From contig NZ_VORS01000011.1 in assembly GCF_007997075.1 (NCBI RefSeq), positions 1-64,000 on the forward strand: a DNA stretch of 64,000 nt, read 5' to 3'. The notes under the pieces were generated by a model that worked only from the letters and a program-made list of their open reading frames with translations, was not told the DNA's origin and searched no databases. The stretch comes from Polaribacter sp. IC073. Its GTDB lineage: Bacteria; Bacteroidota; Bacteroidia; Flavobacteriales; Flavobacteriaceae. The position numbers and the translations under genes are program-made. Shown one piece after another: positions 1 through 15,000 of this stretch. Every line of letters starts with the position of its first letter. Position 1 is the first letter of the stretch.

Positions 1-1
1 G

Positions 2-3000
2 TTGACCATAAATACAGACGGTAGTTACACATTTGCACCAATATTAAATTTCAACGGAACCGTACCACAAGTAACGTATACGGTTAGTGACGGAACAAAT
101 ACGGCAAATTCGACCTTAGACATTACCATAAATCCTATTAATGATGCACCAGTAGCGGTAAATGACAATTATACAACAAATGAAGATACGTCAGTAACTT
201 TAACACCTTTAACAGGAGATAGTGATGTTGATGGAGATACTTTAACAATCACAAGTATCAACGGAACCGCATTAACACCAGGAACATTACAAACAATTAC
301 CGTTTCTAACGGCGTTGTAACAGTAACTTCAGGTGGGGCAATTAGTTTTGTACCGACCGCGAATTACAATGGAAGTTCAACATTTGCTTATGTAATAAGT
401 GATGGAAATGGCGAGACAGCAACAGCGAATCAAATTATAACGATTACCGCTGTAAATGATACACCATTTGCAAACCCTGATAGTACTAGTTTTGATGAGG
501 ATACAACCTTAAACGTTGCTGCAGGATCAGGTTTGTTATCAAATGATACAGATTTAGAAGGTGAAACCTTAACCGTTACTCAGTTTGTATTTGGCGGTGT
601 AAGTTATATTGTAGATCCAACAACGGGTGGTACAGCTACAATTCCTGGAGCAGGTTCTGGAACAATTTTTAGTGATGGTAGCTATACATTTACACCAGAA
701 GCAAATGTTAATGGAGCTTTACCACAAGTAACATACACAATTTCAGACGGAACAAATACAGCAAATAGTACCTTAAATGTAACTATTTTACCTATAAATG
801 ATAATCCAGTAGCAGAAAACGATGTTGCAGGTACAGATCCAGGGATTGCAATAGATATTCCTGTATTAAATAACGATTCAGATTTAGATGAAGATACAAT
901 TACTGTAAGTAGTATTACTGTAAATCCTCCTAATGGAACAGCTACAATTAATACAAATGGTACTATAAGATATACACCAAATCCAGGTCTTAACAACGGA
1001 ACAGATACTTTTACTTATGAAATATCTGATGGAAAAGGAGGAACAGATACCGCAACAGTAACGGTAACAGTTCCTATTTCACCTTTCCCTCCAGTAGGTA
1101 ATCCAGATACTAAATCTGGAAATGAAGATGTAACTCTTACTGTAAATGCTGTAAATGGAGTACTAGCTAATGATACTGATGGAAACTTAGATGATCTTTC
1201 AGTTGTTGATTTTTATGTAAATGGCTTTGTTGGAGCAAAAGATCCAGGAACAGCTTTCATGATTCCTAATGTAGGTTCTATAAAAGTAAATACAAATGGT
1301 AGTTATCAGTTTATTCCTGCTGCTAATTTTAATGGACCAGTGCCAGAAATTACATATACAGTTACAGATAGTACAGGTTTAACAACAGATGATACCAGTA
1401 CTTTAAATATTTTTATAAACCCAATAAATGATGCGCCAGTTGTTAATGCTGATTCAAACTCAACTGATGAAGATACAACATTAACAGTTTTAGCTGGAGA
1501 TGGAGTTTTAGCAAATGATACAGATATAGATGGAGATGCTAAAACAGTAAAAACGTTTACTGTTAGTGGAACGCAATACAATGCAGGAACTACAGCGAAT
1601 ATAACAGCAGGAGCTATACAGATAAATTCTGATGGTAGCTATGTGTTTACACCAGCACTAAACTTTAACGGAATAGTACCACAGGTTACGTATACAATGA
1701 CTGATGGAACTGTAGATTTAACAAGTACATTAAATTTATCAGTAAATCCTATAAATGATGCACCAGTTGCAAATCCAGATGTTAAATCAACAAATGAAGA
1801 TGTAACCTTAACAGTTACAGCAGCAAACGGAGTTCTTAGTAACGATACAGATTTAGATGCAGCTACTACATTAACAGTAACTACATTCATTATAGACCAA
1901 GTTGGAGGAACAAGAACTGCAGGAAGTACCGTAACAATTCCAAACAAGGGAACCCTTAAATTAAATGCCAACGGTAGTTATGTATTTACACCATTAGCTA
2001 ATTTTAATGGAGCAGTACCACAGGTAACATATACTGTTTCAGACGGAGCATTAACAGATACAAGTACTTTAGATATTACAGTGGTTCCAGTAAATGACCC
2101 ACCAGTTGCAGTTGCAGATTCAGGAGTAACAAATGAAGATACTGTATTAAATGTTTTAGAAGTAAATGGCTTGTTAGCTAATGATTCAGATATTGATGGA
2201 AACCCACTATCTATTACAAAAATTAATGTTGGTGGAATTTCATATAATGCAGGAGAATCAGCAGCTATAACAGGAGGTACATTAGTTGTAAATTCTGATG
2301 GTAGTTATACATTTACACCAACACCAAACTTTAATGGTGTTGTACCACAAGTAACGTATACAGTTTCAGACGGTAAAACAACTGTTACAAGTACGTTAGA
2401 TATAACGGTAAATTCAGTGAATGATGCACCAGTTGCAGTAGATAATTTAGGAAACACAACAAATGAAGATACACCGGTTACAATAACCAAGGTAGGAGCA
2501 AATGATACAGATGATGGTACAATTGACGCAACAACTGTAAGATTAATTGATCCTAACAATGCATCAAACATTGGTAATTCATCAACACCATTAGTAATTG
2601 CAGGGGTAGGTACTTATACTGTAAATGCTGCAGGAACAGTTGTGTTTACACCCGTTTTAGATTTTAATGGAAATGCAGATATAAAGTATACTATCAAAGA
2701 TAATGATGGAGTATTTTCAGAAAATCAAGCAACTATTGGCATTACTGTTAACGCAGTAAATGATGCACCAGTTGCAGTTGCAGATGCAAATGAAGTAGAT
2801 GAAGATACAGTATTAAACGTAACAGATGCAAACGGACTTTTAAGTAACGATTCAGATGTAGATGGAAACTCATTAACTGTAACACAAATTACAGTTGGAG
2901 GTGACACCTATAATGTAGGAGTAACAGTAAACTTAACAGAAGGAACTTTAGTAGTAAATTCTGATGGTAGTTATACTTTTTCACCTGCAGGAAATTTTAA

Positions 3001-6000
3001 CGGAAATGTACCTCAAATTACATACACGGTTTTTGACGGAACAACATCTGTAACTAGCACATTAGATTTAAAAGTAAATCCTATAAACGATGCTCCTGTT
3101 GCAAATCCAGATTCTAAATCAACAAATGAAGACACTGTTTTAAATATAACAGCAGTAAATGGCGTTTTAAATAACGATACAGATTTAGATGCTAGTACAA
3201 CATTAACAGTAACTTCTTTTATTGTTGATCAAATAGCAGGTATAAATACAGCGGGAAGTACAGTAATAATTGACGGAAAAGGAACTCTTAAATTAAATGC
3301 TAATGGAAGTTATGTATTTACACCGGTAGCTAATTTTAATGGAGTAGTACCACAAGTAACATATACTGTTTCAGACGGCGCATTAACAGACACAAGTACT
3401 TTAGATATTACAGTCGTTCCTGTAAATGATCCACCAGTTGCAGTTGCAGATACAGGTGCAACAGATGAAGACAGTGTATTAAATGTTTTGGTAGCAGACG
3501 GATTGTTAGTTAATGATTCAGATGAGGATGGAAATCCTTTAACGATAACAAAAATTCTTGTTAATGGAGCTACTTATAATGCAGGCGTAACAGCTAATTT
3601 AACAGCAGGAACTTTAGTTGTAAATTCTGACGGTAGTTATACATTTACACCAACTACAAACTTTAATGGACCAATACCAGAAATAACATATACTGTTTCA
3701 GACGGAACAGCAACAGTTACCAGTACATTAGATATCACGGTTAATGCTGTAAACGATAGACCAATTGCAGTTTTAGACAAGAAGACAATTAATGAAGACA
3801 CAGTATTAAACATTTCTGCGGCAAATGGCGTTTTAAAAAATGATTCAGATATTGATGGTGATGCCTTAACAGTAACTGCAATTACAGTTGGCGGGGTTCC
3901 AAAAACTGTAGGAGCAAATATTGTTTTAACAGAAGGTACTTTAAAACTGAATTCAGATGGTAGTTATACATTTACACCCGCAGCTAACTTTAATGGTGCA
4001 GTACCACAAGTTACCTATACCGTATCCGATGGTAATTTAACAGCTCAATCTACTTTAGATATTACGGTTACACCAACGAATGACGCACCAACAGTTGTTG
4101 CAGATACAAATACGGCTACAGAAGATACCGTATTAAATGTATTAGCAGCAGAGGGTGTTTTAAAGAATGATTCAGATATTGATGGAAACGCTTTAACCGT
4201 TACCATTTTCACAATAAGTGGAACAAACTATAACGCAGGAGAAACAGCTACGACTGCAGCAGGAACAATCAAAATTAATGCTGATGGGAGTTATACATAT
4301 ACACCAGCAAGTAACTTTAATGGTTCAGTTCCTCAAATAACGTACACCACTTCAGACGGTACAAACAGTTCTAATACAACATTAGACATTTCTGTAACTC
4401 CAGTAAATGATGCACCAACTTTAGTAGCAGACACCGGAGTAACAAATGAAGATACCGTATTAAATGTATTGGTTGCAGACGGCGTTTTAAAGAACGATTC
4501 AGATACTGAAAACAGTGCTTTAACAGTTACTAAATTTACAGTTAGCGGTACTAATTATACTGCAGGAACTACCGCAACTATTACTGCAGGGAAATTAAAA
4601 TTAAATGCAGATGGTAGTTATGTTTTTACACCAGCAGCTAATTTTAACGGATCAGTACCTCAAGTAACGTACACAGTTACCGATGGTACAGACATATCTG
4701 CATCAACACTAGACATAACTATTAACCCTATTAATGATGCACCAGTTGCAAACCCAGATTCAAACGCAACTAATGAAGATACTGTATTAAATGTATTAGC
4801 AGTAAATGGATTAATCAAAAATGATACTGATACTGAAAACAATGCTTTATCTGTAACCAAATTTAAAATTGGTACAGTTACGTATTTAGCAGCAGAAACA
4901 GCATCTATTGCAGAAGGAACAATTAAAATTAATGCGGATGGTAGTTATACTTTTACACCAGCATTAAATTATCACGGAGCAGTGCCTGTTGTCAATTATA
5001 CAATTACAGATGGTAATTTAACAGCGCAAAGTACCTTAACACTATCTGTTAATACGATTAATGATGCACCAGTAGCGGTAGATGATACAAATTCATTAAA
5101 TGAAGATACCGTACTTATTGTTTCAGAAATAAATGGAGTATTGGAGAATGATTCTGACGTAGATGGAGATGCTATAAATGTATCTGGTTTTGCTATTGCA
5201 GGAAGTTCTTATTTAGCAGGAGAAACTGCCACATTTACAGCAGGAACTTTACAAATAAATTCTAACGGAGGTTACGTATTTACGCCAACTGAAAACTTTA
5301 ACGGAGCAGTACCTCAAGCAACATACACAATTACAGATGGTATCTTAACAACAACAGCTAAATTAGACATTACCGTTAATCCTATTAATGATTCACCAGT
5401 AGCAGTAGCAGACATAGGTTCAATTGATGAAGATTTACCTTTAAATGTTGTTGCAGCAAATGGATTATTAAGTAATGATTCTGATCCTGAGAACAACACA
5501 TTATCTGTAACTCAATTTACTATTAACGGTGTCGTTCATACAGCAGGAACTACAGCAACATTAACCGAAGGAACGCTTAAAGTATACTCAGATGGTAGTT
5601 ATGATTTTACACCTGTAGCAAATTTTAATGGAGCAGTACCACTAGTAAATTATACGATTACAGACGGAACAAACACAGCTATTAGCAACTTAAAAATTAC
5701 AGTTAATCCAGTAAATGATGCACCAACATTGGTGGCAGATACAAACGCAACAGATGAAGATATTACTTTAACAGTTTCGGGAGCAAATGGCGTTTTAAAG
5801 AACGATTCTGATTTAGAAAATGATGCATTAACAATCACTAAATTTACTATTGGAACTACAGATTATTCTGTAAATACAACAGCAAGTATCACTCAAGGAA
5901 CTTTAAAAATAAATACAGATGGTGGTTATGTATTTACACCAGCACTTAATTTTAATGGTATATATCCTCAAGTTACATATACAGCTACAGATGGTACAGA

Positions 6001-9000
6001 TATAGCAACAAGTACTTTAGATCTTACAGTGAATCCAATTAACGATACCCCAACTTTAGTTGCAGATACAAATACAGTTGCAGAAGACGCAGCTTTAAAT
6101 GTAAATACTGCAAACGGAGTATTAAGTAATGATTCAGATATAGAAGGAAACACTATCACAGTTTCTAAGTTTACTGTTGGTGGAACTTCAGTAACCGTAA
6201 ACGCAACAACAGGCGGAACAAGAGTAATACCAAACGTTGGAACAATTAAAATGAACGCAGATGGAAGCTATGACTTTACGCCTGTAGCTAATTTCAACGG
6301 TACAGTACCAACAATTACATACACGGCAACAGACGGAGTAAATACAGCAAACAGTACATTAAAAATTACGGTAACAGCTGTAAATGACAATCCGGTTGCA
6401 AAAGATGATACTTCCGCAACAGACCCAACTGTTTCAGTAAATATTCCGGTATTAACTAATGATACGGATTTAGATGGTGATACTTTAAGTATTATTGCGA
6501 TTACGGTTGCACCAACAAAAGGTACCGCTGTAATTTTTGATAATGGTACTCCAGGAGATACATCAGATGACGTTGTTACCTATACGCCTCAAGCAGGTTT
6601 CAATAACGGAACAGATACATTTACGTATGAAATATCTGACGGAAACGGAGGAAAGGATACAGCAGTTGTTACAATTGCAGTGCCACAATCAGCGTTCTCC
6701 CCAGTAGCAAATCCAGATACAAACACTACGGATGAAGAAGTAACTTTAATTGTTGCAGATGGCGCAGCGAAAAGTTTAATAAACAATGACACCGATGCAA
6801 ATTTAGATGCTGTAACTGTGACTACTTTTGTAGTAGAAGGAACAACATACAATGCAGGTGTAGAAGCTACTTTTGCAGACGGATCTAAATTAACAGTTAA
6901 TACAGGTGGTGGTTATACATTTATACCAGTAGTAGATTTTACAGGTACAGTGCCTCAAGTAAATTATACAATTACAGACGGATCTGGAACACCAAATGCA
7001 AGTAGTACTTTAACGATTACTGTAAATCCTATAAATGATGCACCAGTTGCTAATCCAGATGCAGAAACAACATTAGAAGATACTACACTTTCTGTAAATG
7101 TTGCAAACGGTTTATTAAATAATGATTCAGATATTGATGGTGATGCATTATCAGTAAAAGAATTTGAATTAGCAACAGTAACTTACACAGCAGGAACCAC
7201 AGTTAATTTAACAGAAGGTTCATTAACTATTAATTCTGATGGTAGTTACACGTTTGTACCAGCGACAGATTTTAACGGAAACATTCCGCAAGTAACCTAT
7301 ACAATAACAGATGGTACTGTAGACACAGTAACAAGTACTTTAGATATTGAAGTAATCTCTGTAAATGACGCACCAGTTGTAGTAAACGATATAGGAAATA
7401 CGACATTAGAAGATACAGCAATAACTGTAAATGCAATTGGAGGAAATGATACAGATGATGGGAATGTAGTTGCTTCAACAATTGTATTGATAGATCCTTC
7501 AAACCCTGCAAATATAGGTAATTCAACAACGCCATTAGAAATTACAGGAGTTGGAGTTTACGCAGTAGATGCAGCAGGTAATGTAACATTTACCCCAGAA
7601 GATAATTTTAATGGAATAGCAAATATCAAGTATACAATTAAAGATAATGATGGTGTGGTTTCTGCTAACCAAGGTACAATAGGTATTACGGTAACGGCAG
7701 TAAATGATGCTCCTGTAGTAATTTCAGAAATTAATGATACAGATGAAGATACTACATTAACGGTAACAGCTGCAAACGGATTATTAAATAATGATTCTGA
7801 TGAAGACGGAGATCAATTGTCAATTTCAACGATTGAAATTGATGGGACTTCTTATGCCGCAGGAAACACAATCACGATTGCAGAAGGATCATTAAAGTTG
7901 AATTCTGATGGAAGTTATATTTTTATACCAGCAGCGAATTTTAATGGTGCTGTAAGACAAATAACTTACAATGTTACAGATGATACAACAACAGTTTCTG
8001 GAACTTTAGATATTACAGTTAATTCAATTAACGATGCACCAGTAGCGGTTAATGATTTAGGTAATAACACACTAGAAGACACACCTATTACAGTAAATAC
8101 AATTGGAGGAAATGATACAGATGATGGCAATGTAGTTGCATCAACAATTGTATTAATAGACCCTTCTAACGCTGCAAATACAGGAGACTCAACAACTCCA
8201 TTAGAAATTACAGGAGTTGGTATATATGCAGTAGATGCAGGGGGTAATGTAACATTTACACCAGCATCAGATTATAATGGACCAGCAAGTATTAAATATA
8301 CAATTGAAGATAATGATGGTTTGGTTTCTGCCAACCAAGGAACTATTGGAATTACAGTAACAGCAGTAAATGATGCACCAATAGCAGTTGCAGATACTAA
8401 TGCATTATTAGAAGACATTCCTTTAACGGTAAGTGCAGCAGACGGTTTGTTAGATAATGATTCAGATACAGAGAACAACGCTTTAACAGTAACACAATTT
8501 AAAGTAGGCGGAGCAACGTATCCATCAGGAAATACAGTAAACTTAACAGAAGGAACGTTACAAATTAATTCAGATGGTAGTTACACATTTACACCAGCTG
8601 CAAACTATAACGGAGCAGTACCACAGGTAATCTACACAGTAAGTGATGGAGCAAAAACAGCAAATGCTACATTAGATTTAAATGTAACTGCAGTTAATGA
8701 TGTACCAGTAGCAGTTGCAGATACCAATACAACAATTGAGGATACTCCATTAACAGTATTAGCAGCAGATGGTATTTTAAAGAATGATTCAGATATAGAA
8801 AATGATGCTCTAACAGTAATAGCTTTAATAGTAAATGGAAATCCTGCAACAGTTGGAGCTCCAATTGCTTTAACAGAAGGAACGCTACAAATAGCATCTG
8901 ATGGTAGTTATGTATTTACACCAGCAGCAAACTTTAACGGAAATGTAGCTCAAGTTACATATACAGTATCAGATGGGAATCTAACAGCTCAAAGTACGTT

Positions 9001-12000
9001 AGATATTACAGTAACCCCAGTAAATGATGCACCATTAGCAGTAGCTGATACGAATACATTGTTAGAAGACACTCCATTAACTGTAAACGCAGCAAATGGT
9101 TTATTAGATAATGATACAGATACAGAGAATGATCCTTTAACGGTAACACAATTTACCGTAGATGGAACAGCATATCCATCAGGAAATATTGTAACCTTAT
9201 TAGAAGGAGATTTACAAATTAATTCAGATGGTAGTTACACATTCACACCTGCTGCAGATTATAACGGAGTAGTACCACAGATAGGATATACAATAAGTGA
9301 TGGAACTAAAACTGCGAATTCAACATTAGACTTAAGTGTAACTGCAGTAGATGATGCACCAGTTGCGGTAGCCGATACGAATATTACAAGTGAAGATACT
9401 CCGTTAATAGTTGCAGAGGTAGATGGTATTTTAAATAATGATTCAGATACAGAGAATGATCCCTTAACAGTAACAGCTTTAATGGTAAATGGAAATCCAG
9501 CAACAGTTGGAACCCCAATTGCTTTAACAGAAGGAATCTTACAAATTGAATCTAATGGTAGTTATACATTTACGCCGGCAGCAAACTTTAATGGAGATAT
9601 ACCACAAGTTACCTATACTATATCAGACGGGAACTTAACAGCTCAAAATACGTTAGATATTACGGTAACACCAGTAAATGATGCACCAGTAGCGGTATCA
9701 GATAGCAATACATTATTAGAAGATACCCCAATAACTGTAAACGCAGCAAATGGTTTATTAGATAATGATACAGATACAGAGAATAACGCCCTAACAGTAA
9801 CACAGTTTACAGTAGGTGGAACTACATATACATCAGGAAATACTGTAACCTTACCAGAAGGAAAGTTACTTATTAATTCAGATGGTAGTTATACGTTCAC
9901 ACCAACTGCAAATTACAATGGTCCGGTGCCACAAGTGGCGTATACAATAAGTGATGGAACAAACACAGCAAATGCTACATTAGATTTAAGTGTAACCGCA
10001 GTAAATGATGCACCGGTTGCAGTAGCAGATACTAATACTACAAGTGAGGATTCACCATTAAACGTGTCAGCAGTAGATGGTGTTTTAAAGAATGACTCAG
10101 ATATTGAAAATGATGCTTTAGCAGTAACCGCATTAATGGTAAATGGAAATCCAGCAACAGTTGGAGACCCAATAGTATTAACAGAGGGAACGTTGCAATT
10201 AGAGTCTGATGGTAGTTATGTATTTACACCAGCAGCTGATTTTAATGGAGTGGTGCCGCAAGTTACTTATACAGTAAGTGATGGAACATTAATAGCTCAA
10301 AGTACGTTAGATATTACAGTAACTCCAGTAAATGATGCACCAGTAGCATCAGTGGACACGAATACATTATCTGAAGACATTCCATTAACTGTAAATGCAG
10401 TAAATGGCTTGTTAGCAAATGATACAGATACAGAAAATAACGCTTTAACGGTAACACAGTTTACAGTAGGAGGAACAACGTATCCATCTGGAAACACAGT
10501 AAATCTAACAGAAGGTACCTTACAGATTAATTCAGATGGTAGTTATACATTTACACCAACCGCAGACTATAACGGTCCCGTACCGCAAGTAGCGTATACA
10601 GTAAGTGATGGTACAAATACAGCAAATTCAACATTAGACTTAAGTGTAACCGCTGTTAATGATGCACCAGTAGCAGTAGCAGACACGAATACAACAAGTG
10701 AGGATACAAAATTAACTGTATCAGTAGCAAATGGTATTTTAAATAATGATTCAGATAAAGAGAATGATATTTTAACAGTAACAGCATTAATGGTCAATGG
10801 AAGTACAGCTACAGTTGGATCTCCAATAATATTCACAGAAGGAACGTTGCAAATAGAATCTAACGGTAGTTATGTATTTACACCAGCAGCTAACTTTAAC
10901 GGAGCTATTCCTCAAATTACATATACGGTAAGTGACGGAGCAGCAACAGCAACAAGTACGTTAGATATTACAGTAACACCAATAAATGATGCACCAGTTG
11001 CAGTAGCAGATACCAATACATTACTAGAGGATTCTCCTTTAATTGTAAGTGCAGCAAATGGCTTATTGAAGAATGACACAGATACAGAGAATGATCCATT
11101 AACGGTAACGCAATTTACAGTAGGAGGAACATCATATCCTTCGGGAAGTACGGTAACTTTACCAGAAGGAACCTTACAGATTAATTCAGATGGTAGCTAT
11201 ACATTCACACCAACAGCAAATTACAATGGAGCAGTTCCACAGATAGCATACACAGTAAGTGATGGCACAAACACAGCAAACGCTACATTAGAACTAAGTG
11301 TAACCGCAGTAAATGATGCACCAGTTGCAGTAGCAGATACCAATACGACAAGTGAGGACACGCCATTAAACGTATCCGCAGCAAATGGTATTTTAAAGAA
11401 TGATTCAGATACAGAGAATGATGTTTTAACAGTAATAGCATTAATGGTAAATGGAAGTCCAGCAACAGTTGGAGATCCAATTACATTAACAGAAGGAACA
11501 TTACAAATAGCATCTAATGGTAGTTATGTATTTACACCAGCAGTAAACTTTAACGGAGTTGTACCACAAGTTACGTATACAGTAAGCGACGGAGCAGCAA
11601 CAGTAACAAGTACGTTAGATATTACTGTAACTCCGGTTAATGATGCACCAGTTGCAGTAGCCGATACAAACACATTATTAGAAGACACGCCGTTAACTGT
11701 AAGTGCAGCAGATGGCTTATTGAAAAATGATACAGATACAGAAAATAATGCTTTATCGGTAACACAATTTACAGTGGGTGGAACAACGTATCCGTCAGGA
11801 AGCACAGTCACCTTACCAGAAGGAACGTTAAAAATTAATTCAGACGGTAGTTATACATTCGCACCAACGGCAAATTACAATGGAGCAGTATCTCAAGTAG
11901 CATATACAATAAGCGATGGGACCAATACAGCAAATACAACATTAGACTTAACTGTTACTCCCGTAAATGATGCACCAGTTGCAAATGATGATGTTTCATC

Positions 12001-15000
12001 AACAGATCCAGGAGTTTCAGTAATCATTAATGTTTTACCAAATGATTCTAATGTAGATGGAGATAATTTAACAATTACCAATATAACAATTCAACCAGCA
12101 AATGGAGCAGTTGTAATAAATGGTGATGGTACAGTAACCTATACTCCAAACCCAGGATTTAATACAGGATCAGATACATTCGAGTATGAAGTTTGTGATG
12201 GAAATGGTGGCTGTGATACAGCGTCGGTTTCTGTAACAGTGCCAAAATCATTTTTACCACCAGTGGCTAATCCTGATGTGAAATCAACCTTAGAAGATGT
12301 AACATTAACAGTTTCTGCAACAAACGGATTGTTAGTAAACGATACAGATTCTAATCCAGGAGAAACATTAACAGTTGTTAGTTTCGAAATTGATGGAACG
12401 ACTTACAATGTTGGTGTTACGGCAAGCCTAACTGAAGGAATGTTGACAATTAATTCAGATGGTAGTTATAACTTTATTCCTGCACCAAATTTTAATGGTT
12501 CAGTACCAGTTGTAGATTACACGATTTCTGATGGAACACCTACAGCAAATGCTAGTAGTACCTTAAAAATAACAGTAGATAGTGTAAATGATGTACCCGT
12601 TGCAAATCCAGATACAAATTCAATAGCAGAGGATACTCAATTAAATGTTTCTTCAGCAAATGGATTAATTAAAAATGATGAGGATGTAGAAGGAACTCCA
12701 TTAACCATAACTCAGTTTACAATTAATGGAACAAACTATACTGCAGGAACCACAGTTGCTTTAACAGCAGGAAGTTTAATAATTAAGGCAGATGGTAGTT
12801 ATATTTTCAATCCTGCAAAAGATTATGAAGGAACAGTTCCGCAAGTAACATATACAATTTCTGATGGATCAGCAACAGCAACAAGTACATTAGATATTAC
12901 GGTAACCGGAGTAAATGATGCGCCAATAGCTGTAAATGATTCAGGAAATACAACATTAGAAGATACAGCAGTTACAGTAGCAACAATTGCTTCGAATGAT
13001 ACAGATGATGGTTCAGTTGATGTGGGAACAATTACATTGATCGATCCAAACAACCCAGCAAATACAGGTAACTCAACAACACCATTGGTTATACCAAGTG
13101 TTGGAACGTACACTGTAGATGCATTAGGAAATGTAATATTTACACCAGAGGCAAACTTTAATGGTGCTGCAGATGTAGAGTATACTGTAAAAGATAATGA
13201 TGGTGTAGCTTCAAATATTGCTACAGTAGGTATTTCAGTAACACCAGTAAATGATGCTCCAGTAGCTATTGCAGATGCAAACTCAACACAAGAAGATACT
13301 CCTTTAACAGTTTTAGCAGCAAATGGATTAATTAAAAATGATTCAGATGTAGAAGGAAGTCCATTAACAGTAACTCAATTTACAATTAACGGGACGAATT
13401 ATGCAGTAGGAACCTCAGTTGCTTTAACAGCAGGAAGTTTAATAATAAAAGCAGATGGTAGTTATACCTTTAATCCTGCACAAGATTATGTAGGAGCGGT
13501 CCCTCAAGTGACGTACATAGTTTCTGATGGATCAGCAACAGCAACAAGCACACTAGATATTACAGTAATCGGAGTAAATGATGCGCCGATGGCTATCAAT
13601 GATTCAGGAAATACAACACCTGAAGATACAGCAGTTACAGTAACAACAATTACGGCTAATGATACAGATGATGGTTCGGTGGATGTGGCAACAATTACGT
13701 TGATCGATCCAAATAATCCAACAAATACAGGTAATTCAACAACACCGTTAGTAATACCAAATGTTGGAACGTATACTGTAGATGCATCAGGAAATATAGT
13801 ATTTACACCAGAGGCAAACTTTAATGGTGCTGCAGATGTAAATTACACAGTAAAAGACAATGAAGGGGTAACATCTAATGTAGCAACAGTAGGTATTTCA
13901 GTAACACCAGTAAATGACGCTCCAGTAGCAATAGCAGATGTAAATTCAACACAAGAAGATACTCCTTTAACAGTTTCAGCAGCAAATGGATTAATTAAAA
14001 ATGATTCAGATGTAGAAGGAAGTCCATTAACAGTAACTCAGTTTACAATTAATGGAACAAATTATGCTGCAGGAACCACAGTTGCTTTAACGGCAGGAAG
14101 TTTAATAATAAAAGCAGATGGTAGTTATCTCTTTAATCCTGCACAAGATTATGAAGGAACAGTTCCTCAAATAACCTATGCAATTTCTGATGGATCAGCA
14201 ATAGCAACAAGCACACTAGATATTACAGTAATCGGAGTAAATGATGCGCCGATAGCGATCAATGATTCAGGAAATACAACACTTGAAGATACGGTAGTTA
14301 CAGTAGCAACAATTACTACAAATGATACAGATGATGGTTCGGTGGATGCAGCAACAATTACGCTGATCGACCCGAATGATGCAGCAAATACAGGGAACTC
14401 AACAACACCATTGGTAATACCAAGCGTTGGAACGTACACGCTAGACGCATCAGGAAATGTAGTATTTACACCAGAAGCAAACTTTAATGGTGCTGCAGAT
14501 GTAGAGTATACTGTTAAAGATAATGATGGCGTAACTTCAAATGTAGCTACAGTAGGTATTTCAGTAATACCAGTAAATGATGCTCCAGTAGCAATAGCAG
14601 ATGTAAATTCAACACAAGAAGACACGAAGTTGACAGTTTCAGTTGCTAACGGAATCTTAAAGAATGATTCAGATGTAGAAGGAAGCCCATTAACAGTAAC
14701 TCAGTTTACAATTAATGGAACAAACTACGCTGCAGGTACCACTGTTGTTTTAACAGAAGGAAGTTTAATAATAAAAGCAGATGGTAGTTATATATTTAAT
14801 CCTGCACAAGATTATTTAGGAACAGTTTCTCAAGTAACCTATACAGTGTCAGATGGAACAAACTTGGCGACAAGTACATTAGATATTACGGTTACCGGAG
14901 TAAATGATGCGCCATTAGCTGTAAGTGATTCAGGAAATACAACACTTGAAGATACAGTAGTTACGGTAGCAACAATTACTGCGAATGATACAGATGATGG

